Shown here one piece after another: positions 47,772 to 58,735 of a DNA stretch of 64,000 nt. Position 1 is the stretch's first letter. Each line of letters opens with the position of its first letter. Origin of the DNA: Brassica napus (lineage: Eukaryota > Streptophyta > Magnoliopsida > Brassicales > Brassicaceae); assembly GCF_020379485.1 (NCBI RefSeq), contig NC_063434.1, positions 29,769,401 through 29,833,400 of the forward strand, given 5' to 3'. Below the pieces are notes generated by a model. That model was not told the origin of the DNA. It was given only the letters and a program-made list of their open reading frames with translations, and made no database searches. The position numbers and the translations under genes were made by a program.

Positions 47772-48796
47772 GAGCTCTTGGTGACATTTTAAGATTTCCC
47801 TAAAAAGGAAGAAAGACCGGTTCGAACCGGTTGGATGTCTGAAACAGATAAAGCCAAACCGGCTCGAAACTACAGTTCTGAGCAGGGAGTTTGTGTATAG
47901 TATCATAAATAATATTTTTTGGTATTCGAATAAATAATAATATTGTTGTGGTGTATTACATTTTATAAAATAAACCCTTTTTGTTACATGCATTATATAT
48001 ACATATATAAATATGTATATCTTATTAGCTTGCGTCTATGTTTTGAACAACTTTTTTGTTTTTACGCATTTGTATTTGTCTATATGGTAAGTATCCATTA
48101 CTTAAGACATCTTAATGTGTTACTTTGACGTGACAAATTATCATTCACGTTTAGTGTATTTCATTATTTGCCTTTGTCGCACACTCGCACTGTAAACTCA
48201 TTATATCATTTTGGACCATATTGTACTCCCTTTAAATGATCGTAAAACTAACAAGTACTCCATATAATAGTTTCTCCACTTAATGTTCTTGCCATTTCTT
48301 CGTGAAACATTTATGAAAAGATTTTAAATAGATCAAGGTAATGTGTGATAGTGGAACGGGCCAGAGCATGTGGACAATGTAGAGTTGTTGGGGAACAATA
48401 TTTGTAATGAATTACACATAAAATAAACAATGTCTTTAATATATGCATGCTCCATTATTGATGCTTACTCTGTCATCCATTGCCTCAAACAAACAATAGG
48501 TGACAACTTTGATTTTTGTTTATAATTTAGTCATCTATTTTCTTGATAAATTTGATCTTAATTACTATGGATTAGTACACCAAGAACATGCATTAACTTG
48601 TTTTAAAATTTATAAATTGAAACCAAATCCGACCACAAACAAAACTTTGTTCCTGAAGTTTTTTTTTTTGAAGTTTTTAGCACATTTAAGTAAGAAATAG
48701 ACAACTCCATAAGGAGAAGACCAAATCACCAAGGTAAGAAGCAAACCAAAACTTCATACACATACTAAAATAAATAGACACATCTCTCAGAATATC
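47772..48796. other. Convergent spacer between Aux/IAA and ankyrin-TPR genes
   Basis: The two genes run tail to tail. AT-rich, with TA runs near 47995. No gene is seen. Confidence 0.4.
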
Positions 48797-51500
48797 TTAT
48801 GATTTTTCTGTAATCTTGTCCTTGCCATGAAACTTCCTTCCAGCATCTACAGCTTCTCTGTAGAACAAAGAGAAAAAAAACATCAGTTATAAACCGATAC
48901 AAACCGGTTAAAAAAACCAAACATCATGAGGGTTTTCAAAACAAACCTGAAAGCATCAATAAGCTCTTTGCTTTCAGGGCTTAGCAACACTCCCTCATAA
49001 AAAGCATTGGCTGCTTCATCAAACCTCTGGAGATTCATAGATAACTCAGTGAACTATACTCTTTCAACGTTAAAAAAAAAATCAAAGGCTTTTTAAATTA
49101 CCTGTAGCAAACGAAGAGCAGCGCCTTCTCTGAAACAAGCTTTAGGCCAATCAGGTTTTAGTTCTCTGCAGGCCTTAGCATCAGATAAGGCATGCTCAGC
49201 TTGTCCTAACCGCAACCAGCAGATGCTTCGGTTTGAGAACAACGTATGATCCGTAGGGTCAAAATCAATAGCCTTGATTCAAAGAAAACATCACAAAAAT
49301 GCACTTTAAAATAAATGACTCAGAAAAATAGTTTTTAGTTGTTGAATGAATACTTGTGTGTAGGCGTCAATAGCCATCTGGTAATCCTTTCTATGGAAAG
49401 CATCTTGTCCTCTTGCTTTGGCTTCTGCTGCTTTAGCCTTTGCTTCTGGTGAGACCTCAGGAAGGTCTTTCTTGATGATCCCACTCTCTCCAGATTTGGC
49501 CTTGTCTGAGTTATTCTCCTCTTGGGCTTTGTTTGATTCCATGTGAGCAAGAACTCCATCTACTGTCCACTCCGAAACAGATTCAGGTTTTGTTGTCAAG
49601 GGGAAGAGAGTCTCAACAATCTTCCTGTTCTCTCTCAAAGCTGCAACTTCTAATGCCCTATTGCCTTCCTCGTCTTTCTGATTAGGATCAGCTCCAGCTT
49701 TGAGTAAACAGTTGATTAACTCAAGATCTCCAATATCAGCAGCAATGTGCAACGGAGTTGCACCACCAGCAAACACATTGGCCTTGGCACCTGCCTGTAA
49801 TTAACAAAATAAGAACCAAGCTTGATCTCTAAGATGTATAACAAGACTACAAATAATAAACATCTCAAACCTTGACCAAAAGCTCTAAGCATGCCACAGA
49901 ACCAGCTGCCACTGCAGATAACAGTGGCGTGACATTATCTTCTGTCTCAGCGTTTGGCTGCAAAATCATTATAAGAAAACAAATTTTAATGTTCATTGGA
50001 AACTACAGATTTGATGGAATTAAACTAAATATATTAGTGTTAAAAAAATCGGCCTAGGTGCCCGCCTAAACAATAATCCTCTATAAGACGCCTAACCACC
50101 ACCTAGCCATTTTTAGAACATTGAAAAATATATATACACAAGAGTTTACATTGGCATTGTGCTCTAACAAGACTTCCACCGCATCTTTCTGGTCATGGCC
50201 AGCAGCCCATATTAACGGCGTGCCAGACTCGCTTTGAGAATCAACTGGTACACCTCTAGAAAGCAGTTCCTTAACCAACTCAATGTTCCCTAGTGATAAG
50301 CAAACACAGCACTTGGTGACCTGAGAAAGTAGAAGGAAAAATGAACAATGTAGTAATCAACAAACCAACCTGTTCCAGCAGCATGATGCAATGCAGTAGC
50401 TCCTAGCTCACTTGCGATGTTAGGATCAGCACCGTGGTCTAAAAGATACTTAGCCGTATCAATCTGTCCTTGCCTCGCAGCATGAACAAGTGGAGTATCC
50501 CCAGCTTCATCTTTTGTGTTGGCGTCGAGTTTCAGCTCTTCCAAGAGATATCTGCATATCTCAGTTTGTCCTTCCCTTGCGGCGAAGTGAAGCGCGCCAC
50601 GTTTGTTTGCGTCTTTGACACTCTCCACAGTTTGCTTTAGTCCTTTGCCTTCATCTAGCTGATTAGCAACATCTGCTTGGAGAAGGAAGGTATATCAGAG
50701 ATAAAGAGATGCAATGTAATAACATAAGGGTATGTTGATTGATTAACGAAACTCACTCTTGAGGAACTCAAGGTTTCCAGTAATAGCTGCATTTAGAAAC
50801 TGCTGAACTTTCTCCCTCGCTGAAAGTAACAATCCAAAGAACAAGAAGTTAGAGATTCAAAACTAACAATTTGTAAACTCTTCAATACCCCAAAACAGAG
50901 CCAATTTAAAAAAAAAAGTGAGCTTTATTAATCAGATTAATTCAAGTAAAGAGAAGTATCAAAACCCATCAAGGAATCTAGATGCATTCATAGAAAAGAG
51001 GTTGATGCATCTTTCTCACACATAAGGAAGAGAGCCAAAACAGAGCAAATTAAAAAAGTGAACTTTATTCATCAGCTCAATTCAACTAAAGAGAAGTATC
51101 AAAACCCATCAAGGAATCTCTATGCATTCAAAGGAAAGAGATTGATATATCTTTCTAATACATAGAAGAAGGCAGAGGAGGAGCTAAAACAGAGCAAATT
51201 AAAAAAGTGAACTTTATTCATCAGATCAATTCAACTAAAGAGAAGTATCAAAACCCATCAAGGAATCTCTATGCATTCAATGAGAAGAGATTGATACATC
51301 TTTCTAACACATAGAAGAGAGCCAAAACAGAGCCAATTAAAAAATAGAACTTTATTCATCAGATCAATTCAACTAAAGAGAAGTATGACAACCCATAAAG
51401 GAATCTCTACGCATTCAAAGGAAAGAGATTGATTCATCTTTGTATAGAAGCAGGAAGAGAGCAGACCTGCAAGAGCAGTAGAAGCATCAGGAGCAGCCAT
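48797..51500 (-). CDS. Ankyrin repeat and TPR protein (TPR10-like)
   Basis: Minus-strand exons 51500-51467, 50819-50757, 50672-50370, 50289-50150, 49957-49871, 49794-49354, 49272-49102, 49026-48947 and 48857-48797 give 459 residues. After MAAPDASTALAAREKVQQFL come about seven ankyrin repeats (for example RGALHFAAREGQTEICRYLL, DTPLVHAARQGQIDTAKYLL, ATALHHAAGTG, TPLIWAAGHDQKDAVEVLL, TPLHIAADIGDLELINCLL, NRALEVAALRENRKIVETLF). A charged linker follows, then three TPR-type helices (AKARGQDAFHRKDYQMAIDAY, NRSICWLRLGQAEHALSDAKAC, WPKACFREGAALRLLQRFDEA). The end fits a carboxylate-clamp TPR that would bind Hsp90 or Hsp70 tails. Intron 1 (50820-51466) holds four tandem repeats. From memory it corresponds to At3g04710. 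Confidence 0.93.
50042..50130. mobile_element. Small inverted-repeat remnant in intron 4 of the ankyrin-TPR gene
   Basis: AAAAATCGGCCTAGGTG at its left faces CACCTAGCCATTTTT at its right, an imperfect inverted repeat of about 17 bp around a GCCTAA-rich centre. This GGCGCCTAGG-type repeat is frequent in crucifer genomes. It is probably a decayed MITE. Confidence 0.5.
50889..51462 (-). repeat. Four tandem repeats of about 138-149 bp in intron 1 of the ankyrin-TPR gene
   Basis: Copies start near 50891, 51036, 51185 and 51323, each at (c/t)aaaacagag. Each continues with AATTAAAAAAGTGAACTTTATTCATCAG, TCAATTCAACTAAAGAGAAGTAT, AACCCATCAAGGAATCT, ATGCATTCA and GAGATTGAT. The middle two are the most alike. 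Together they fill nearly the whole intron. Confidence 0.9.
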
Positions 51501-51959
51501 GGCAGACAACTAATAAGCTTGTTTCTCTGACGAGTTAGTGAAACTTTGTAGTGACTTTGTTGTGTCGGAGTTAGTTCCGGGTCGGCGAAACGAGAGTTCG
51601 TGTCTGATTATCAGGAATCTGAAGAAGCTAGTAGGCTTTCTAGGTTTTAAAGAAGATTCGAGAGGTGATTTTTTTATCTTCCAATAAATTTGAATGTTAT
51701 ACCCTCACACTATATTAATTATTACAAAACATACCCAAATAGTATTATTTGTACTAAATACCCCCTGAGTGCTTGTTTTGTACTAAATACACCAATCTCT
51801 TTTCGTATCCTCTGAACGTTCAACGTTAGATGCATAATTAGCTCCAAATATCGAATTTTGGACTCCGAGAGAAAGCAACGTTACAATTGTATATTCCACT
51901 GGGCATGAGTTATAAGAGGAATTTTGTTTCTTTATATAAATGTATGCAGCAATATGTAT
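51501..51959. promoter_or_regulatory. Upstream region of the ankyrin-TPR gene
   Basis: A GC-richer leader lies at 51500-51640 on the minus strand. AT-rich DNA with a repeated TTTGTACTAAATAC word (near 51748 and 51776) follows. No other gene is seen. Confidence 0.4.
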
Positions 51960-52234
51960 ATACAAGGTTGATAGCTACTCCTCACTAATCGTAGAAGCAC
52001 TAGCAGTCCGATCGGGCCTCTGCATGGCGGCAACAATGAAGCTCTCAAAGCTATGGGTTTGCTCCGACAGCTCAACGCTCATGGGAGCAATCAACGACAA
52101 ACATCAGTCGAAGAAAATTGTAGGTATTGTCAAAGATATTTTTAATTTTATCATTTTTTTTTCATATTTCTCGCAAGAACAATGAAAAAGCAGATTCTTT
52201 GGCTAAACAAGATCTTAGAGATTCCTCTGTGTAA
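51960..52234 (+). pseudogene. RNase H-like (RVT_3) fragment of a LINE-type element, frameshifted
   Basis: The frame reads VDSYSSLIVEALAVRSGL, LSKLWVCSDSSTLMGAIND and KKIVGIVKDI. This is the plant RNase H-like domain found at the end of some LINE polyproteins and in free copies. After a T run at about 52151-52160 the frame must shift by one base to continue as RKNNEKADSLAKQDL and stop at 52232-52234. Only the domain remains. It lies directly against the broken 3' end of the F-box gene. Confidence 0.75.
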
Positions 52235-52255
52235 TTCTCCCCTCCCCCCCCTAAA

Positions 52256-52983
52256 TAATATAGTATCCCATTTATGCATATACATTTAGCAGGTACACAA
52301 GAGGTAGGAGGAGGAAGATGAGGATGCTCACATTCAATCATTCTCCATTTTTGTTGACCTCCTCCTAGAGTGTAAACTTGATGCTCCTCTGACACAACTT
52401 GTGAACGTCTTTGATGACCTCCTTGATGACCTCCTAGTACCGTCATGCACAAGACTTTATACAGATCATTCATTGGATCATACCCTAAAAAGGATAATAC
52501 ACCTCTTCTAATAGTTTTGACTCTAGGTAACGTTAAGAGCTGGCCCGTGCTAGGGTTTGCAATCACCACTTTAGAATCCATTTGACGGCAGATCAAGCCG
52601 CGGATGGGTGGAGAAAAAGCATACACATGCATACGGTGTTGAGTTATGTTTAACCTATGACGATGATCATTAGAAGATGGATCAACCTGGGAGCAGGTTT
52701 GTAAGAACTGCTCTCTCCCGTGCATGCGGAAGATTGTGAAGAGAAGACGCGTCCGATTCGAGGATCGAGACATGTACAGGTTGATAAAATCTTTGCGACG
52801 GATTATTGATAGCCATTTTTTTGAAACCAAGACTAGGCTGGCTACAAATTTGGTCGGAATTTTCATGAGAATCTCTACGATCAGATTGAGAGGAATGATT
52901 GAAAACGGATCTTTTTCATCTTGTTTCATCGTAAGACATTGTTGATTGGTCCCGGTCGTCTCCTTCCTCCTCGCTTTTTTCAT
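52256..52983 (-). pseudogene. F-box/FBA gene, 3'-truncated
   Basis: Starting at MKKARRKETTGTNQQCL (ATG at 52983-52981), the frame closely follows the intact gene at 61545-60397. The F-box is PFSIIPLNLIVEILMKIPTK through KKWLSIIRRKDF. FBA-type words follow: PPIRGLICRQMDSKVVIANPSTGQ, LPRVKTIRRGVLSFLGYDP, VYKVLCMTVL and WRMIECEHPHLP. Similarity stops at INGILYY, about 60 percent of the way along. The frame then runs into unrelated Gly-rich codons and a stop at 52162-52164. The last third of the substrate-binding FBA domain is missing. An insertion or deletion involving the RNase H fragment is the likely cause. An upstream in-frame ATG exists but is not shared with the intact copy. Confidence 0.85.
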
Positions 52984-53030
52984 GGTTCTATCTTTGACGA
53001 GAACAAAAATGAAGCCCTGGTATATATCTT

Positions 53031-53320
53031 TGTACATAGTTAGGAGATTTGCAAATACAACCCTCAATTTTCACGGCCATTCTAATTCCCTCCTTTGTAT
53101 TCAAGTATTGCTTTACAATGGGGTGTTTAATATATGGGAAATTGCAAGGTGAGCCTCTTTTTACAAAAATTAATAAAAAAAAAATTTTTTTTGGTGCAAT
53201 GAAAATCTTTACGACAAAATAAAATAAAATTGGACGTAAAATGGCCTGAAGAAGGTGAGTCTCAAGTGGAAACTGAATTCCCTTTAATCAAGAATGGTCT
53301 TGTATGCTAGATTAAGTTTT
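53031..53320. other. F-box 5' flank with a segment repeated near 60020
   Basis: gttaggagatttgcaaatac at 53038 recurs at 60028 (gttaggagatttgcaaataa), each followed by AACCCTCA. Compared with the flank of the intact F-box gene near 61590, about 45 bases are inserted here just before TCACGGCCATTC. No gene is seen. Confidence 0.5.
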
Positions 53321-54394
53321 CATCACAACGCTTTTTTTTTTTTTTGCCAAAATGTGAATTCCATTAAAATGGGTAGAGTTTGTAAATTATTACAATCGGT
53401 TGTTTCATACTATGGTTTACCTTGGCAAAAATAATAAAAACAAGGTAAAGCATATGAGAGGAAGAGCAAGAATTTCACTCCCTAGAAAGCCAGTGTTGCA
53501 TTAGTCCGCAGCTCTGTTTTTGATTCCTCTTGGACAGAATTGCATCTCTAATGAAACGGTCTAGTAGTTTGAAGATGGTTGTTGGAGACGATGATATGTT
53601 ATCATGATAGCGCTTGTTCCTTTCAGACCAAATTGAGTAGATAGTTGCAGAGGCCACTAGATGCTTGAGTAACCTAGGAACAATTATGTCACGCAGGCTA
53701 AGCCATTCGGAGAAAGCTAACCACGTGTGGAACCCCGCAAAGGAGTATCCCAATCTGCACAGACAGATGTTCCAGAGATCAGCACTCCATTCACAGCGAA
53801 AGAAGAGATGGTCTCTGTCTTCTGTATAGATATTACAGAGGCAGCAAGATGATGGGATGTTGGTGCTCCATTGGGATAGACGAGCTCTTGTGGGTAGCCT
53901 GTCAAGCTGAGCTAGCCACATATTGAAGGAATGGCGGGGTATCGCACCTTTGAACCAGATCTAAGAGGACCAAGGTTGTGTTGGAGCTCTGTGACGCAGG
54001 ACTTCCCAAGTTCGTTTGACCGAGAACCTTTCTAGAGCAGTGTCGTTAACATGCCAAACGAAGGAGTCATTTTCACTCACAAGGGAGGGAAGTGGAATCG
54101 TGGTAAGGAAAATCTGAAGCGTCTCAGCAGCAGGCGACCTTGCCCCGCGTACGAGCCACCCCTCAGAGTTGCAAGCAGCGGAGATGGAGGCCTGAATAGG
54201 GATAGACAGCTCTCGAGGACCATCAGGTCCGAAGTATTCAATCAGTTTACCGAAAGGTGTCCAAATATCCCACCAGAAGCTGATCAGTCGACCATTGCCA
54301 ACCTGAGCCCTTAAGAATCGAGAGGCCAAGTACCGCAGGTGGAGGAGAGCACGCCATGTCCAAGATTTTGCTTTATCTACATCACAACGCTTTT
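53321..54394 (-). mobile_element. 5'-truncated LINE-1 with 15-bp target site duplication
   Basis: The perfect direct repeat catcacaacgctttt flanks it at 53321-53335 and 54380-54394. The body (53336-54379) runs on the minus strand with its A-tail as a T run at 53332-53345. Two frames remain. 54329-53961 has RAQVGNGRLISFWWDIW and FSVKRTWEVLR. 53921-53475 has the zinc-binding end MWLAQLDRLPTRARLSQW, CCLCNIYTEDRDHLFFRCEWS and WSERNKRYHD. They are split by a frameshift or stop near 53930-53960. It is a dead copy that inserted recently enough to keep its flanks. Confidence 0.93.
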
Positions 54395-54551
54395 ACGTAT
54401 TGACTTTTACAGTTCAAGTAGAACGGCTACTTACAAAAAACTAGAACGATCTTGTATACTACTATACTAGATTATAGAGGAACAAAAACCAAACTGTATA
54501 TTTATGAAAAGACTGAATAAACTGTTTTAACAAATGTCACAATTACATCTT

Positions 54552-55640
54552 TCACAGAACCATATAACTCTCTGCATGATCGAAAAAGACTTGGATAGTA
54601 TCATCAGAGTAATGTACAATATCATCAATCACAATTTTTCTGAATTCCCCCCCCTCCGGATTGTAACAAAGAAAGAAAAACGGGTTAGGGGTTGTAATCG
54701 GTGTTAATATCATCTCCCCATTACCAAGTATACCCCTGAATGCGAACTTATATGACAGTCCAAATCTATCTGCCAGAGGAGGCATCACGACAACAGCTTT
54801 TAACCATATTTCTTTGTTGACATCTTCCAGAACCCATAGGTCAACTGGTCCGAAACATTGTAGAGTCGCTATGGTTATCTTTCCAGCGTGATTCACCAGC
54901 TCACCACACTGTTGAAGCGTATCATCTTCGGGTAGCTTAGTAACATTAAAGTGTTCAGAACTCAGATCAAAGCTCATTAGAGAACTTTTTTCTTTGTAAG
55001 AAGCTAAATAATACATAACCCCATCTCTGCATATCCCTTGACTTCCAGAATAATGACGATGTGGATACTTACACTCGATCATTCTCCATTTTTGTTTAGC
55101 TCCTACAGTGATCACTTGATGCTCCTCCGACATAGCATCACAAGGTGCAACACCACGAGATATGTTACTACGTTTAGATACCACCGTCATGCACAACACT
55201 TTGTACACATCATTAACTGGATCATATCCAAAAACAGATAATATGTTTTTCTTAATCGTTTTGACTCTAGGTAAAAATACGAACTGACCCGTGCTAGGGT
55301 TTCCGACCTTCACCTTGGTACCGTTCCGACCGCAGATCAAGCCGCGAACAGGTGGAGTAAATTCATACGTTAGATACGGTCCATACGGATCCAGTTTACA
55401 ACTAACCTTGTCATGATTAGAAGACAACGGATACTCTTGAGAGATGGAGTGAAAGCGCTGCATCTTCACGTACTCGCGGCCACCGTGCACTGAGACAAGA
55501 TGACGCGACTGAGTTGAAGATCGAGTCATGTACAACTCGGTGAACTTTTTGTCGAGGATTATCGATGACAAGTGTTTAGAAGCGAAATGGAGCCTGGCTA
55601 TGGATCCCGGCGGCAGTTTCATGAGAATCACTACGTTCAT
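54552..55640 (-). CDS. F-box/FBA protein, N terminus shifted by a frameshift
   Basis: A frame of 362 residues starting MNVVILMKLPPGSIARLHFA, inside the F-box helix. The FBA (type 3) domain follows with PPVRGLICGRNGTKVKVGNPSTGQ, LPRVKTIKKNILSVFGYDPVNDVYKVLCMTVV, WRMIECKYPH, LMSFDLSSEHFNVTKLPED, DLWVLEDVNKEIW and HAESYM. F-box proteins are the substrate receptors of SCF ubiquitin ligases. In the relative at 61545 the protein starts MKRARRKK and the F-box begins NDPFWIIPLDL. Here an equivalent start (atgaaaagggtcaagagg, ATG at 55716-55714) and the matching NDPFKKLPND are in different frames. The original start is therefore cut off by an indel between 55660 and 55716, and the F-box loses its first residues. 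It is possibly a young pseudogene. Confidence 0.8.
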   Translation of the reverse strand: MNVVILMKLPPGSIARLHFASKHLSSIILDKKFTELYMTRSSTQSRHLVSVHGGREYVKMQRFHSISQEYPLSSNHDKVSCKLDPYGPYLTYEFTPPVRGLICGRNGTKVKVGNPSTGQFVFLPRVKTIKKNILSVFGYDPVNDVYKVLCMTVVSKRSNISRGVAPCDAMSEEHQVITVGAKQKWRMIECKYPHRHYSGSQGICRDGVMYYLASYKEKSSLMSFDLSSEHFNVTKLPEDDTLQQCGELVNHAGKITIATLQCFGPVDLWVLEDVNKEIWLKAVVVMPPLADRFGLSYKFAFRGILGNGEMILTPITTPNPFFFLCYNPEGGEFRKIVIDDIVHYSDDTIQVFFDHAESYMVL

Positions 55641-56004
55641 GTCATTTGGAAGCTTCTTAAACGGATCGTTTACATTTCCTTTCGTCTGGTTTCTCAGACC
55701 TCTTGACCCTTTTCATGACTCTTTTCAACTCCGCCTCTCACTGTTTGATTCTTTTGGCTCTTAACCCTAATATCTTTCTTTAACCTAGATATATCTTTTA
55801 TATATACTCTTAGATGTCTGGGCCGAGATCCAAATAATTTTCTAAAGGCCGAAACTGACTAGTAATTCGAATTTCTAAATGAAGCAAGTAAAAGTTTTGG
55901 ATATTTATGGGCCGAGACCCAAATAATTCTGTAAAGATCAAAACCGACTAGTAATTAGAACAAGTTTTTTTTTAATGAGGTAAGTTATAAAGTTTTATTT
56001 CACA
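55641..56004. other. F-box gene 5' flank with a short direct repeat
   Basis: GGGCCGAGA(T/C)CCAAATAATT with AA(A/C)CGACTAGTAATT after it occurs twice, near 55821 and 55909, a duplication with a period of about 88 bases. Nothing else is seen. Confidence 0.55.
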
Positions 56005-57974
56005 CTAGTGGTTTGTCCGCGCTACGCGCGGATTGTTTGACATCTGGATTATATAAATTTGTGAATTCTTTTGTTTGTTTGTTGTATAATTTACTAAATA
56101 AATTTTTTTTTGTTTCTGAGAAAATTTTCATGTAGGACATAACAAAACTAAAATTTTGGAAACCGTTAAATAGACGAATTGTTTTCATAAAATAGCAATG
56201 AAAATTTTTTATTAAAAAGAGATGTAAATCATGTATTAAATTATATTTGTGCAGTACATAATAGTTATTCTGTTGTGAATTATATTCTAACGTATGAAAG
56301 TGAAACCGGCTTAAAATGAAATAGACAAACATAGTGCTTATAATAATAGTAGTGGTCACCTCTATTGGTAATCTTGTTTGGTGGCGTAACATTGTATACT
56401 TAGTTGTTTGTAGAGTAGTGAGGTAACAATTGAGTTTTTAAACTCAAACTTCATGTAAAGTTTTTTAATGCCGTTCCATATATTGATCCATTATGAATGT
56501 GTGATTATCCAGTGTGTTAAGTGGATCATTAGAGAAAAATTGAAGGGTCATGGTGCCGAAGTGACGACAACGTCAGTCCATGAAGCATCATTTTTAGAGG
56601 CTTCTAAGTTGTTGTTAGTGTCATGTTCTACGATCACAACCTGACCTTCTGGTCTGGTTTGGTTCTTGAGAAGAGAGGAGAGAGATAGAGACCGAAAACG
56701 TTTATAGATTTTGTAAGTTTATCGTTTTACTATAGTTTTTTTTTGCTTAAATTGTTTTACTATCATTTTTTGAAAGCGAATTGTATTACTATCATTGCTA
56801 TATCAAAGTTTTTTGGTTTTGATTTTCTGTCAAACATTCTTATCATACTGTCCATTTTAATTAGTGAAAATGAACTGACCGACCATAATATTTTTACCAC
56901 CAGTTACAACAGTAGAGGCAAATGAGTTGATAGTTAGAAAACAACGGTTATGGAGAACATTAATTTGTAATAAAGCCCAAAAATATATTTGAACACATTA
57001 TACTTGTCCATTTGTGCTGAAAGTGAAAAATTAGAAGAAAAAAAAAGAAAAATGATATGCTGCGCTTAGTACCAAGCTGACGTGATAAAAAGAAAAGTGA
57101 ATAGAATTCTCATTTATTACTATAAATTAGTAATTTGATTTTTTTTTCTGGATATGTTTACACACATATATATTCAAATATGGGTTTTATATCTGTTATT
57201 TCTTTGTGTTTTTGAACACTAAGGATTAGTGTTTTTTTGTTTATATTTATATTATTTTGTATTTTAGTGATTTTTTCAATTTTTTCTTTAACTATATTTG
57301 TTTCAAATTGTAGCTACATATTTTTATTTAAAATGTGATAGTTACAATATATTTTAACTAAGGCTAATAGTTTCAATGTTTTGTTTTGTTTTAGAAGGTA
57401 CATAAATACTTACTATTGTATAAAATGTTGTATGTTTAAGAGTTTTGCAGAAAATCAAATATATTAGTATATATGTATTGTTGTCAGTTAATTTTATCTA
57501 TACTATCATGAAGACATACCATCAGCCATTTCTTCAACTTCCTGAAGAGCTGTAGCATAAGCTTTATCATCTGAATAAGCTTCAAAGAATACCATTCGCC
57601 TCCCATCGTGGATTTGAACACAAACATAGGAAAGTGTTTCGATAGAAGAGGGATTCAAAATGAAAGGAACGTTTAGAAGGAGATAAGCCATATGATGGAG
57701 AGTCATAGAGTTTTATTCTTGGATATATATGATGGGAGAGAGTGGGATGAGTGGGATGAGTGGTGGGAGCGATGTTAATGGCTTGATTAATGTAGAACAG
57801 AGACAAAAACTGAAGCAATTAAACTTGCATTGATCAGAGTTCATGAGATCCGAAGAGGCACCGTGAATGTTTTCTAACAGCTTAATTAAAAGAGTGACAC
57901 GTGTCAAATTTTGGAATAGCAAGTGCTGAGGTGGCTGCTTGTGGAGAGTTTCTCTTCAACTTTATTATTATAGA
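56005..57974 (-). mobile_element. Helitron with two coding-like fragments
   Basis: On the minus strand it begins TCTATAATAATAAAGTTGAAG after an A. It ends with a GC hairpin (TCCGCGCGTAGCGCGGA), seven bases, then CTAG followed by host T. The length is 1970 bp and the insertion is between A and T. Near the 5' end it shares the word CCACCTCAGC with the Helitron at 2910. Inside are a 66-residue minus frame (57706-57506, with IHDGRRMVFFEAYSDDKAYA) and an open stretch near 56690-56550 ending SWTDVVVTSAP and a stop. I recognise neither. They may be exons of a captured gene. No Rep/helicase is present. Confidence 0.8.
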
Positions 57975-58640
57975 TAGTTAATCAAATGATAATTTAGTTT
58001 CTAATAGAAATGAATTATCTACAACCAACGAATGTATGTCTTATCCCAAATTCTTCTTTTACCATTAGACTACCAAACGTACATATAACTTTGAACTCAA
58101 TACCAATTCCTGATGTGTTAATATTTAATAGATCTGTAAATAAAACATCATATTTGAAAATTTAACAGGAAAATACCCCTTGCTTATTATGTGAATGGAA
58201 ATTCTGAAGCCATCTTTAGTGGCAGTATGTAATTGAGTTTAGAAATTTTTACATTCTAAGACACATTATGACTTATGAATTACACATATAGACACATTCT
58301 GCTGGTCAGGCACTTTATGGATGTGTATTGTCCTTCATGCCCTCAAATTAGACCAACTATCTCATCTAATTAATTAAAGAGAAAAGACTATTTCTTATTA
58401 TTGAAAAGTCACGAGTCACATATTCTCTCTCCATTCCTGATTTCAAAACTCAGATCTACTTTCCCTTTCCCAAATTCCCAACCCTAATTTCGAATCTCTT
58501 CCATTCTTCCTTCATCGTTCGTTGAATCACACCATGAACCCATATTTTTTTATGCTTGTTTTGTTTCCATGATTCCCTCTCCAACTTTCTACCCATCTTT
58601 CTCCGCTTCCCGATAATTCTCAGAAAACCCTTTTGATATC
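57975..58640. other. AT-rich spacer and pyrimidine-rich leader-like stretch
   Basis: The right part (about 58430-58640) is pyrimidine-rich with CCCTAATTTCG and CTTCCATTC words, like a 5' leader, before an ATG at 58653. See the next entry. Confidence 0.35.
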
Positions 58641-58652
58641 TTCAAACAAACC

Positions 58653-58735
58653 ATGACGAAATTGAAGCCAAATAAGAAAGAGAATAAATCCAAGACTTCT
58701 GAGGAACCAACCCCTCGCAAATCGCAGCAGGAGGT
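58653..58735 (+). pseudogene. Possible first exon of an unknown gene, broken
   Basis: From the ATG at 58653 the frame reads MTKLKPNKKENKSKTSEEP, then TPRKSQQE, and meets a possible GT donor at 58735. The Lys/Ser-rich start and leader-like upstream DNA look like a gene start. What follows is a GTCCAC-rich repeat without a clear second exon. I do not recognise a family. It may be a captured exon within a transposon. Confidence 0.3.

Noticed and set aside
50889..51462. CRISPR-like array
   Set aside because: The units are about 140 bp, contiguous and intronic in a plant gene. There are no short repeats with unique spacers.
57506..57706. The 66-residue minus ORF as an independent gene
   Set aside because: It lies wholly within a Helitron and has no recognised family, so it is described as a possible captured fragment instead.
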